Of a stretch of 8,108 bases of DNA, positions 1 to 7,146 are shown one piece after another; positions within the stretch are counted from its first letter, which is position 1; every line of letters begins with the position of its first letter. A model generated the notes under the pieces. The model saw nothing but the letters and a program-made list of their open reading frames with translations. It was not told where the DNA came from and ran no database searches. This DNA is from Lachnoclostridium sp. UBA3320. Its GTDB lineage: Bacteria > Bacillota > Clostridia > Lachnospirales > Lachnospiraceae. The stretch lies in assembly GCA_002361175.1 (NCBI GenBank), contig DESG01000075.1:1-8108 (forward strand), written 5' to 3'. The position numbers and the translations under genes were made by a program.

Positions 1-31
1 ACCTTGGTACAATTATGAAGAATTACATCTT

Positions 32-65
32 GAGCAACTGATGGATAAAAATCAGTTGCTCTTTT
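32..65 (+). terminator. Rho-independent terminator of an upstream plus-strand gene
   Basis: A perfect 11-bp stem, GAGCAACTGAT (32-42) and ATCAGTTGCTC (51-61), encloses an 8-base loop and is followed by TTTT. The run of T lies only on the plus-strand side, so it should end a transcript entering from left of the window. The first 18 bases read Thr-Leu-Val-Gln-Leu-stop in one plus frame and could be the tail of that gene, but five codons are too few to identify it. From 66 to about 150 I see no gene or motif. Confidence 0.8.
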
Positions 66-151
66 CTATTGCTCAATCTGTGATACTTCACTTAAGAATT
101 TTGTCTTTATTTTTGAATCACCAAATGCATCCGACATTTCCATAATTATAG

Positions 152-179
152 AAAAAATGAAACCTCCTAAGAAGTTTCA
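152..179 (-). terminator. Rho-independent terminator after the LysR gene
   Basis: Read on the minus strand, TGAAAC (179-174) pairs with GTTTCA (163-158). Two more pairs form inside after one mismatch, leaving a short TTAG loop, and a run of six T follows (157-152). It lies 44 bases past the LysR stop codon and faces the right way to end the MerR-AKR / LysR transcript. Nothing else is apparent between 180 and 222 except a weak inverted repeat. Confidence 0.8.
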
Positions 180-222
180 GTTTGTTCATTGGTTTATACC
201 AAAGGGTTATAAGTAATCTCAT

Positions 223-1116
223 TTAATCCTGCATTGTTTTCTGTACTGCAGAAAGAAAACGCTGTACTATATTAGATGGATTGGGTGAGTGAAGCAGACC
301 ATATGGTATCGTATGCTCCCATTCTACAGGAATAATTTTTAACAACGGATGTACATTCGTCCATACTTTTGTTGCCATTAAAATATCATTGCTGTTTTCA
401 CAGCGGTTAAATATATCTACATTATAAAAATCAAAATCCACAATATTGATTCCATTATGGTTCTCACAGATATCATCTCTGAGTTCATCAACATAATGAT
501 TCCAGCCACGGTGCATCAGCATAAGATTTTCCCCATACAAATCCTCAACCGCAAGTCTGTTTTTAGCTGCAAGACGGTGATGAATCGAAACGGCACAACA
601 AATCGGCTCTCTTGATATCTCAAATCCTGAACACTTTCGCAAATCAAGCATTATTTCATCAAAAATTCCAGCTACTACATCAATATTTTGTCCCAAATTC
701 GCCAAAATCTCTCTTGTATTCTCAGGCGTGTTATCAAAGGGGACTAACTGAAATTTAATTTCCAGACTATATTCATGAATTTTAGGCCACAACTCTACAA
801 GAATCTGTGCTGGTGTCATAGGTGAAGTACCAATGCGTAGAACTGCCTCATCTTCCTGTATAGCATTCTTTGCCCGTATAACAGAATCCCTGCAATATTC
901 AATAATATACTTTGCATCCTGATAAAGAGAAATACCTGATTTCGTCAAATGCAATCCACGGTGTGTCCGTTCAAACAATTTTACTCCAAGTTCATTCTCA
1001 AGCAGATTAATCTGTTTTATTACTGCTGTAGGTGTAATATACAATTTCTCCGCTGCCTTATTAAAACTCCCTGCATCTGCCACACAGATAAATGTTTTAA
1101 GCTTTGGATTGTACAT
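223..1116 (-). CDS. LysR-family transcriptional regulator
   Basis: This is a DNA-binding regulator of the LysR family, 297 residues long, the usual family size. The N-terminal winged helix-turn-helix covers about residues 3-62 and has the family signature: a Phe-x-x-Val-Ala-Asp-Ala-Gly-Ser-Phe start, Ala-Ala-Glu-Lys-Leu, and a recognition helix before Leu-Glu-x-Glu-Leu-Gly. The remainder, from about residue 90, fits the two-lobed periplasmic-binding-like effector domain; the ligand cannot be read from sequence. I chose the ATG at 1116 because GGTGAT, complementary to part of the 16S 3' end, lies 5 bases before it. An in-frame ATG at 1128 would add four residues but has a poorer site. The gene starts 28 bases after the MerR-AKR stop and is probably co-transcribed with it. 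LysR regulators are usually divergent from their targets, so this placement says little about what it controls. A terminator follows the gene. Confidence 0.92.
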   Translation of the reverse strand: MYNPKLKTFICVADAGSFNKAAEKLYITPTAVIKQINLLENELGVKLFERTHRGLHLTKSGISLYQDAKYIIEYCRDSVIRAKNAIQEDEAVLRIGTSPMTPAQILVELWPKIHEYSLEIKFQLVPFDNTPENTREILANLGQNIDVVAGIFDEIMLDLRKCSGFEISREPICCAVSIHHRLAAKNRLAVEDLYGENLMLMHRGWNHYVDELRDDICENHNGINIVDFDFYNVDIFNRCENSNDILMATKVWTNVHPLLKIIPVEWEHTIPYGLLHSPNPSNIVQRFLSAVQKTMQD

Positions 1117-1144
1117 TGGAATCACCATCTTTTCTGTTTTTCAC

Positions 1145-2110
1145 TCATTCCGTTTCAAAATGTCCAAGCGGATACCAGCTCATCAACTTAATATCGTATT
1201 TATCCAGTGTCATACGGAGTTCACTCTGCGTAAAATACGGATGCGCTTCCACCTGGATAAACTGAGGCACAACCTCCCATTTTTTCTCTAGCTCCGCAAT
1301 ATACTGCCCTTCAAAATTGGAAATACCAATGGATTTCGCTTTGCCATCTTTATATGCCTTTTCCAGCAGTCGATAGCCAGACAACCAATTTCCTGCAGGC
1401 TGATGGATATAGAGTAGGTCAACGTAATCTGTGCCAAGACGCTCAAGCGTCTCATTTATAGCGTTTTCATTTTCATAATCACAAGGCCAAAGCTTCGTGG
1501 AAAGGAAAACATCTTCCCTCGCAACACCGCTTTCCTTTATTCCACGTCCTACTGCCCGTTCGTTGCAGTAAGCCGCAGCCGTATCAACGCAGGAATACCC
1601 CATTTTCAAGGCTTCCCTGACACTGTTTTTTGCTTCAGCGGGTTGTAACATAAAAGTACCAATTCCGATAACTGGGCATCTTAGCCCATTGTTTAGTGTA
1701 ATAAATTCCATTTGAGTATCTCTTCTTTCTTTTGGTTCGTCCCACTTAAGGACACCTGTCCGAATTGCTTCATTATACCGAGAAATCTTATAATTCAGCC
1801 TGTCCATGGTTTCTTGGTATTTCCTAAGCCCTGCAGCAATCTCCTTCCTTGCCTCCACCAGCAAATCCCGCCTTGCAGAAATTGTACTGTCTCCCTCTCG
1901 GAACAGACGCACATATTCTGACAGCATTTCCACAGAAAGCCCAGCACTGCGCATACAGATGGCGTTTTCCACCCAACCAGCATCTTGATCGGTATAACAG
2001 CGGATTCCGCCCTTTGTACGGGAAACAGGCGGTATCGCACCGACTCTCTCATAATATCTGAGCGTATTCGCAGTAATGTCATATTTTTCACATACTTCTT
2101 TAATTGTCAC
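1145..2110 (-). CDS. MerR-family regulator fused to a C-terminally truncated aldo/keto reductase
   Basis: This 321-residue protein joins two families in one frame. Residues 1-70 are a MerR winged helix-turn-helix (Thr-Leu-Arg-Tyr-Tyr-Glu-Arg-Val-Gly at 16-24, Arg-Thr-x-Gly-Gly-Ile-Arg at 31-37). Residues about 80-118 are the MerR dimerisation helix. From Met134 it is an aldo/keto reductase, an NADPH-dependent carbonyl reductase of TIM-barrel fold. The catalytic tetrad is present: Asp176, Tyr181, Lys206 and His236. The barrel stops soon after Ser-Trp-Tyr-Pro-Leu-Gly-His (311-317), four residues before the stop. The last barrel strands and the loop that usually binds the NADPH 2'-phosphate, roughly 80-90 residues, are therefore missing. 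Reductase activity is doubtful; the domain may be decaying or may act as a sensor. The GTG at 2110 is chosen because AGGAGG lies 6 bases upstream; the in-frame ATG at 2131 lies before that site. GC content is clearly higher than in the operon to the right. A separate AKR start at 1711 is possible. Confidence 0.85.
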   Translation of the reverse strand: MTIKEVCEKYDITANTLRYYERVGAIPPVSRTKGGIRCYTDQDAGWVENAICMRSAGLSVEMLSEYVRLFREGDSTISARRDLLVEARKEIAAGLRKYQETMDRLNYKISRYNEAIRTGVLKWDEPKERRDTQMEFITLNNGLRCPVIGIGTFMLQPAEAKNSVREALKMGYSCVDTAAAYCNERAVGRGIKESGVAREDVFLSTKLWPCDYENENAINETLERLGTDYVDLLYIHQPAGNWLSGYRLLEKAYKDGKAKSIGISNFEGQYIAELEKKWEVVPQFIQVEAHPYFTQSELRMTLDKYDIKLMSWYPLGHFETE

Positions 2111-2116
2111 CTGTAT

Positions 2117-2122
2117 CCTCCT
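2117..2122 (-). promoter_or_regulatory. Ribosome binding site that fixes the MerR-AKR start
   Basis: AGGAGG lies six bases before a GTG codon at 2110-2108. It falls inside the longer open frame that begins at the ATG at 2131. Translation therefore probably starts at GTG, giving an N-terminus of Met-Thr-Ile-Lys-Glu-Val, typical of MerR proteins. Confidence 0.75.
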
Positions 2123-2133
2123 GTTTTTCAAGC

Positions 2134-2253
2134 TTATTCAAATTTTCTGTCATAAAGCAATGCAGCAATAAAAACCACAAAACAAGAGCCTGCATTATGC
2201 ACCAATGCACCCGTTGTCGGATTCAAAACGCCTAATACAGAAGAGGTGGTGGA
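2134..2253 (-). pseudogene. 3' remnant of a heavy-metal-translocating P-type ATPase
   Basis: Read on the minus strand, the last 39 codons before a TAA contain Val-Leu-Asn-Pro-Thr-Thr-Gly-Ala-Leu-Val-His-Asn-Ala-Gly-Ser. This is the conserved final membrane segment of P1B ATPases that pump metals such as Cu, Zn or Cd. The body with the CPx metal site, the DKTGT phosphorylation motif and the hinge is absent. An in-frame TAA at 2256-2254 cuts the frame just upstream, and ATPase-like sequence ends there. The remnant sits 23 bases before the MerR-AKR start, so the ATPase may once have been co-transcribed with that regulator. The break coincides with the end of the AT-rich operon. The family call rests on one motif, but that motif is distinctive. 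Confidence 0.7.
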
Positions 2254-2266
2254 TTACAAATATTGT

Positions 2267-4510
2267 TTATTTTTTAACAATCTGCCTTAAGATTTTCTTT
2301 GTAAATTTGTCTGTTTCCGTTTCAAGCTTCATGGATAGCAGTGTTTTTATCTCTTCTGGAGATTCCCTCATTGCATCTTCAAACTCGTCATGGTGTACAC
2401 ATAGGAATGTAGCATTGTCAAAACAGTGCATCAAAGAAACATACCATTGCAGATCATCCTTTCTGTTCTGCTTTAATAATGTATAACATTGGAAATCATT
2501 CAATACTGTATCCGCAGTAATTGATTCTTCTGGTAATATTTGTTTCTTTGCAACTGCTTTTTTAATTCGTGTTTTAAACTCCTCTTTTTTATAGTTGCGT
2601 TCCAGCTTCAGTGTGTAGTATGTCCCATACTGCCCCCTTTTTTGTTGCTGGTATATAACATCATTTTGAATCAAATAGTCTACTGCATCTGCTATCTCCT
2701 CTTTCTTGCAATCGTTAAACTTCCCCATACCTTCTGAATGTATAATTGTGGTATTTAACTGTATTTTCGTTCCACGCATCGCTTGGATAACTGCATTTTC
2801 TGTGATGTGATTCTGATTTTGAAAGATAAAACGTGCAACTGCAAGAGTAAGAGTATCTTTACAAATAATCTCTGCTTCCTCGTCTAATTCCTTGTCATAG
2901 GCAGCCTTTTTTTCCTTTATACTGCCAAGCCATTCTTCTACTTTCGTGTTCAGATTGTTTTCCCATGATGCAAAATCATTTATACAATCTCCCAGTTCAA
3001 CTGTATCTTGGATAGCGGGGAAAGAAGATGATTTTAAAGAAAGATAAACTTCAGCTTTCCCAAAGAGAATGCCTTTCTTTTTATTCATCTGTCCTTGCTT
3101 ATGCAGGCTGATACTTACATTGTTCTTGGACAAAACAATCCTTACTCTCTGGAATGCTTCTATCGCCTTTTCTACGTTTTTGCTATTTGTAATCTCTTTT
3201 AACTGCTCGTATATTTTTGTATACTTTACATATTGTATTGTTCCTGTGCTCGAATTATACTGGATATCTCCGAATTCATCCTTTATGTATACATTCCCAT
3301 TTTGAAACGGATAAATTATGGCAGAAATCTTTTTATCATATAATTTTGAATAATCGACTCCATAGAGAAGAAGGTCTGAACGTTTATTCGTCAGATTCTG
3401 TACTGTGCTTCTTGTCTGTACCAGTGCATCATACGGAACAGGAAAATTATCTGGTTCAATTTCATTCATAGAAAAACTGCTGGTAAACTTAATGTCGGAG
3501 AAATCCTTTTTCAAATGCTCCAGTAAGCCTGAAACAGATAGATATCTATCTAAATCTGGCAACATCTCAAAATTTTCATAACCACCATGTTTTTCAATGC
3601 AAGCTTCCACTCTATCACATAAATCTTTCTTTTGAATAGAGGAATGAAACAAGAGCTTTCCGTATTTGATAGAAATATCATTGTCTTTTTTCCCGAATAT
3701 TACGTTATCTGAAATGGTAAATAAAACCTTTTCTCCCAGATAACATGCAATCAGTTTTTTCAGGAAATGATTCCATTCTTCACTGTTTAGACAATAGTTC
3801 ACAACATTGTCAACTTCATGTTTTACATCTTCTTCTGTATATTCTGTTGTTTCACATACAAAATGCTTTAGATTCTGCATCTTGAATTTTATCCTGCATA
3901 GATTACTTTTAGATTTGATTTCCACAAAAGATGGCTCATAAATATTCAGTTCTGTTTTTGCTTTTATCTGAAACAAATCATATACAGAAAAAATCTTGTT
4001 TAATTCATCGTTAATTCTATTCTGACACTCTAAGGCAAACTTGTTGTGATTTATGATGAATCTCCAAATGGAGGTTATACAGTTACTCTTTTTCTTCTTA
4101 ATCGTGTGATTTATATAAATGTATCCAATTTTTGTTCTGCTTCCATCTGGTTTTAAATATAAATAAATGTGTTTACTATTTTTATCATATAAATAGGTGC
4201 AGATTCCACTATTTGTATTCATGATGCGGTGCATTTCTTCTTCTGCTTCTGTGGAAAGCGGCATATTATTAAATTTCAACTTCTTGTTTGTCACAAATTC
4301 TTTCAAACTGCTTGTGGATACGTTTATAAATTCTAATTGTCCCTCTTCATCAAATCGGAGTTTATATGTTCCATCATATATAGTCTTATTTTTGTGGAGT
4401 GAATTCTGGAAAATGAAGAAGTAGTCTGCACTGTTCGGAATTGGCTTCAGACATTCAATTTTTCCATATTTCATTGCAGTTCTTACGATGTCCCAACTTG
4501 TAAAATCCAT
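2267..4510 (-). CDS. Unrecognised 747-residue protein, third gene of the MoxR-VWA operon
   Basis: I do not recognise this protein as a named family. It is soluble-looking: there is no signal peptide and no convincing membrane segment. The first ~340 residues are Lys- and Asn-rich, alternating beta-type stretches with charged helices. A segment around 515-550 is strongly helical and charged. Residues about 552-640 resemble a winged helix: three helices including Lys-Glu-Glu-Ile-Ala-Asp-Ala-Val-Asp-Tyr-Leu, then a basic hairpin with Lys-Arg-Gly-Gln-Tyr-Gly-Thr-Tyr-Tyr-Thr-Leu. The last ~100 residues are helical. I see no Walker, HD, PD-(D/E)XK or protease motif by eye. An AAAGAGG site lies eight bases before the ATG, and the gene begins 18 bases after the VWA stop, so the two are co-transcribed. 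Position suggests it is the partner, substrate or effector of the ATPase-VWA pair. Only a weak five-pair hairpin and no clear terminator lie before the ATPase remnant, so read-through is possible. Confidence 0.85.
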   Translation of the reverse strand: MDFTSWDIVRTAMKYGKIECLKPIPNSADYFFIFQNSLHKNKTIYDGTYKLRFDEEGQLEFINVSTSSLKEFVTNKKLKFNNMPLSTEAEEEMHRIMNTNSGICTYLYDKNSKHIYLYLKPDGSRTKIGYIYINHTIKKKKSNCITSIWRFIINHNKFALECQNRINDELNKIFSVYDLFQIKAKTELNIYEPSFVEIKSKSNLCRIKFKMQNLKHFVCETTEYTEEDVKHEVDNVVNYCLNSEEWNHFLKKLIACYLGEKVLFTISDNVIFGKKDNDISIKYGKLLFHSSIQKKDLCDRVEACIEKHGGYENFEMLPDLDRYLSVSGLLEHLKKDFSDIKFTSSFSMNEIEPDNFPVPYDALVQTRSTVQNLTNKRSDLLLYGVDYSKLYDKKISAIIYPFQNGNVYIKDEFGDIQYNSSTGTIQYVKYTKIYEQLKEITNSKNVEKAIEAFQRVRIVLSKNNVSISLHKQGQMNKKKGILFGKAEVYLSLKSSSFPAIQDTVELGDCINDFASWENNLNTKVEEWLGSIKEKKAAYDKELDEEAEIICKDTLTLAVARFIFQNQNHITENAVIQAMRGTKIQLNTTIIHSEGMGKFNDCKKEEIADAVDYLIQNDVIYQQQKRGQYGTYYTLKLERNYKKEEFKTRIKKAVAKKQILPEESITADTVLNDFQCYTLLKQNRKDDLQWYVSLMHCFDNATFLCVHHDEFEDAMRESPEEIKTLLSMKLETETDKFTKKILRQIVKK

Positions 4511-4528
4511 TCGACATACCTCTTTTCT

Positions 4529-6178
4529 TTAGAAATTTTCTATAAACCCTGCCAACTCTGCAATATTTCGTACTTCATACATCTTTGCATATTCAGAATA
4601 TAAATATGCAATAGAATCTCCCGTACCCCATTTTTCCAGTCTGTCTGTATTCAGCCAAAAACAGGATTCCGCTCTTCTTGCGATGTTTTTTAGAAATTCA
4701 ATTCCACTTTTATTCTCATTGTTTCTTGCATCTCCCATAAAGAATACAATACTGTCAGATGTAATGACATTGTGCTTCTCTTTCCATAGTGTCTCTAGTG
4801 GAGCATAGTAATTGGAATAAACGCCCCGTCTTGGTATCGCATTTAATACATTGTCAATGGCATCTTCAATTTTGCTTGCCTTCATGATGTCTGATATATC
4901 ATATAAGCTATTTACGAAAGCATATGCATGGCATCCTCCAGGGAATAATTCCTGTAAAGTATACATAAACGTGAGCATCATGGAAGATGCAGCCTTGCAT
5001 GAACCTGATACATCTAAAATCATGACAAGATTAGGACGGTTCTTTTTCTTTTCCTTGTAGCAAATCTGCATTGGCAACCCTCCAGTTTTGCATGCATTCT
5101 GAATGGTCGTCTGTATGTCAATCTCATGTCTTGATGTGCTTTGTATTCTGCGATTCATTTTTGTACGGAATTTTGTAAGATTTTTTCTAAGATAGCGTTC
5201 AATTTCAATCTGGTCAGATTTTGTAAGATTTTCAAATTCCTTTGTCATATAATCCAAAACATTGTCTGAATAAACCGCATTCTTTCCGTTGGTAAACTCT
5301 CTTCTGTGAAAAACAGAGTAATCTTTGCAAACAACTCTTCCCTGTTGTTCTTCTTTCATGATTCGAGACAGTTCATCCTGTATTCTCTGCATTTCATTTT
5401 TCTGTGCATTTTTCTGTTTCTCAATGGTTTCCTTTTGTCTCCAGAACCAGTTGTTCTGGGATTCAATATCCTGCTCAATTTTATTTACAGATATTTTTTC
5501 CAGATTTTTACTTAATCGTTTTAAAATCCCCATAAGAGCATTCATCTGTTGCAACAGACTGAAATCACCATTCATTACCCTCTTTTCTGCTTCCTTCGTT
5601 AATGCTTTTTTCATGTCTTCGATGAAATTTGTATCGCAGTTTATAGATACCGCCGCTAAATGATCTTCTGTATGATTCAATAACTCTTTCATCAGTTGAT
5701 TCATGCTGTCTTCCTGAAAAGATATTTTTTTTAACATATCCTTGTTTTTCTTAAGGAAATTCCAATCCTTATTTGAAAGCGCAGAAATATTTTGAACAGA
5801 AGACTTCAGTCTCTCTTTATTTTCTTTTAACTTTTGTAATTTTGCATCATTTTTATCTGAGATTTTTTGTAATTTTTGATCTAACTCAGTTTCTTTTTGT
5901 TTTATCTTTTCTGTTTGACTTTTAAAGTCTTCCTTTTCTTTCACGAGCTCCTTGTATTTTTTGATAAATATATGAAATAGAGTACGCAAAGAATCTACTT
6001 CTTTCGGAGTAGAACAGAACATCATTTCCATAACGCATAACACATCGCTTTCGGATGTATAGGATAACTCTTTCTGATTCGCAAAAAAGGAAAAGAACTG
6101 CTGTATCTTGTTTTCAGAGATAGAATATCCGTTGTCTTGCAGAAATGTAGTAAAGTGTAATAAACTATCTATAATCAT
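4529..6178 (-). CDS. CoxE-like VWA-domain protein with long coiled coils
   Basis: This 549-residue cytoplasmic protein pairs with the MoxR-type ATPase encoded just upstream. CoxD/CoxE-type pairs act as a AAA+ motor and its VWA adaptor in remodelling or maturing a client protein. Residues about 5-76 resemble the CoxE N-terminal helical region. Residues about 80-130 and 236-280 are Lys/Glu/Gln-rich predicted coiled coils. The CoxE-type stretch Asp-Ile-Gln-Thr-Thr-Ile-Gln-Asn-Ala-Cys-Lys-Thr-Gly-Gly occurs at 354-367. The VWA domain runs from about 382 to the end. Its metal-site motif Asp-Val-Ser-Gly-Ser is at 389-393 and the late Asp is at 483 in Met-Gly-Asp-Ala-Arg. The usual middle Thr motif is replaced by Gly-Val-Tyr-Ser-Asn-Tyr-Tyr (452-458), so metal binding may be altered. 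I chose the ATG at 6178. A TTG at 6190 is in frame, but the purine-rich GGAAAGG directly abuts it, while the ATG lies 12 bases from that site. Confidence 0.88.
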   Translation of the reverse strand: MIIDSLLHFTTFLQDNGYSISENKIQQFFSFFANQKELSYTSESDVLCVMEMMFCSTPKEVDSLRTLFHIFIKKYKELVKEKEDFKSQTEKIKQKETELDQKLQKISDKNDAKLQKLKENKERLKSSVQNISALSNKDWNFLKKNKDMLKKISFQEDSMNQLMKELLNHTEDHLAAVSINCDTNFIEDMKKALTKEAEKRVMNGDFSLLQQMNALMGILKRLSKNLEKISVNKIEQDIESQNNWFWRQKETIEKQKNAQKNEMQRIQDELSRIMKEEQQGRVVCKDYSVFHRREFTNGKNAVYSDNVLDYMTKEFENLTKSDQIEIERYLRKNLTKFRTKMNRRIQSTSRHEIDIQTTIQNACKTGGLPMQICYKEKKKNRPNLVMILDVSGSCKAASSMMLTFMYTLQELFPGGCHAYAFVNSLYDISDIMKASKIEDAIDNVLNAIPRRGVYSNYYAPLETLWKEKHNVITSDSIVFFMGDARNNENKSGIEFLKNIARRAESCFWLNTDRLEKWGTGDSIAYLYSEYAKMYEVRNIAELAGFIENF

Positions 6179-6199
6179 ATTATGTACCAACCTTTCCGA

Positions 6200-7096
6200 T
6201 CAACGTAACTCATCTAAAGCACCGGAAATAATAATCTTGTCTCTGTCATCTTCATTTTTCACTAACATGCAAAGGGACAAATCAATGTCGGCATCTTCTT
6301 CCATAGATAGAATATAGCTCATCCAGTTCTTTGCTTCTGCAATGGATGGATTTTGTTTTAGATTCAGATGATTAATTTTATTCATGCAGGCTGCAATGCC
6401 TTTTGCCAATGTCTCAGATGCAGATGCTTCCTGTTTTAAGATTTCAAACATTTCGCTTTCTGTTTTCTTTGGTATGTAAAGATAAGCACATCTGCGTTTC
6501 AAAGCATCGGACAGTTCACGATAGTTGTTTGAAGTTAAAAATACGATAGGACGTTTATCCTTTGGGCAGGTGATAGTTCCAAGTTGTGGGATTGTTATGG
6601 AAAATTCGTCCAAAGTCTCCAAAAGTGTATACTCAATCTCTTCCGATGACTTGTCTACTTCATCAAGCAATAGGACGTATTGTTGCTCTCCAGATAAAGC
6701 TTCTAATATTGGTCGGCGAATTAGAAAGTCTTTTCCATAAAAATCAATGTCTTTGGCAAGCTCTATTGCTTCGTTGATGGATTTTCCCAAAAGATTGTTT
6801 TCCAAGGCAGTCTTGATAGATTCAATTGTTAAGAGCTGTTTTTGATAATCATAGTCGTAGAGAATCTTATCAGCTGTCAGTCCTTCGTAAAATTGCACAC
6901 GTAGCAATGGCAATCCAAGCATTGCTGCTGTTGATTTTGCAAGAAATGTTTTTCCAGCTCCAGGCTCTCCTTCAACTAAAACAGGCATACCATTGTTAAT
7001 CGCTGCGGATACTGCAAAAGAAATCTGTTTCGTTGGGAAATACCCAACCTTTTGCAGCTCTTTGTAAATCTTATCAGTTGAATAATTCTTTATCAT
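6200..7096 (-). CDS. MoxR-family AAA+ ATPase, CoxD-like
   Basis: This 298-residue AAA+ ATPase should form a ring that uses ATP to remodel a client protein, with the adjacent VWA protein as adaptor. Motifs in order are: Walker A Gly-Glu-Pro-Gly-Ala-Gly-Lys-Thr (43-50); the CoxD-type stretch Gln-Phe-Tyr-Glu-Gly-Leu-Thr-Ala-Asp-Lys-Ile-Leu-Tyr-Asp-Tyr-Asp-Tyr (68-84); Walker B with Leu-Leu-Leu-Asp-Glu-Val-Asp (142-148); sensor 1 Leu-Thr-Ser-Asn (187-190); the arginine-finger region Leu-Lys-Arg-Arg-Cys (199-203); and a Pro-Ser-Ile-Ala-Glu-Ala helix (250-255). All catalytic residues look intact and the length is normal for the family. It is the first gene of the operon and ends 21 bases before the VWA start. 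Start choice is uncertain. I prefer the ATG at 7096, which overlaps the stop of a six-codon mini-frame (TAATG). A TTG at 7111 would add five residues but has no ribosome site. Confidence 0.9.
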   Translation of the reverse strand: MIKNYSTDKIYKELQKVGYFPTKQISFAVSAAINNGMPVLVEGEPGAGKTFLAKSTAAMLGLPLLRVQFYEGLTADKILYDYDYQKQLLTIESIKTALENNLLGKSINEAIELAKDIDFYGKDFLIRRPILEALSGEQQYVLLLDEVDKSSEEIEYTLLETLDEFSITIPQLGTITCPKDKRPIVFLTSNNYRELSDALKRRCAYLYIPKKTESEMFEILKQEASASETLAKGIAACMNKINHLNLKQNPSIAEAKNWMSYILSMEEDADIDLSLCMLVKNEDDRDKIIISGALDELR

Positions 7097-7146
7097 TAAA
7101 TAATCGGACAATCCATTTTAATAAGAAACAGATTGCCCTGCCTCCT
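7096..7146 (-). promoter_or_regulatory. Unusual leader of the MoxR gene: distant SD and overlapping mini-frame
   Basis: A strong AGGAGG (7146-7141) lies about 45 bases before the MoxR ATG at 7096, too far for direct use. Between them a frame starting ATG at 7116 encodes Met-Asp-Cys-Pro-Ile-Ile and stops with a TAA sharing its last A with the MoxR ATG. CAATC (7135-7131) can pair with GATTG (7113-7109), which would shorten the distance. Coupled or structure-assisted initiation is possible but unproven. Confidence 0.35.

Noticed and set aside
194..212. Imperfect inverted repeat TTATACCAAAGGGTTATAA, resembling a LysR-type binding box.
   Set aside because: Only six of nine positions pair, and it lies after the LysR gene with no promoter to control, so an operator is not supported.
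1795..2091. Minus-strand frame of 98 codons within the MerR part.
   Set aside because: It overlaps the MerR helix-turn-helix in another frame and has no family features or good start site.
2135..2266. Possible promoter before the MerR-AKR gene, such as TTGAAT with CATAAT.
   Set aside because: The spacing is 21 bases and the boxes are poor; no convincing promoter was found there.
2256..2290. TTGTT/AACAA hairpin around the stop of the 747-residue gene, considered as a terminator.
   Set aside because: Five A/T-rich pairs with an eight-base loop and no T run after it on the minus strand are too weak.
2205..2486. Plus-strand frame of 93 codons.
   Set aside because: It is antisense to the end of the 747-residue gene and the ATPase remnant, with no coding signature.
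5325..5663. Plus-strand frame of 112 codons.
   Set aside because: It is antisense to the VWA gene coiled coil; its Phe/Ser/Cys-rich composition is what the complement of Lys/Glu-rich codons gives.
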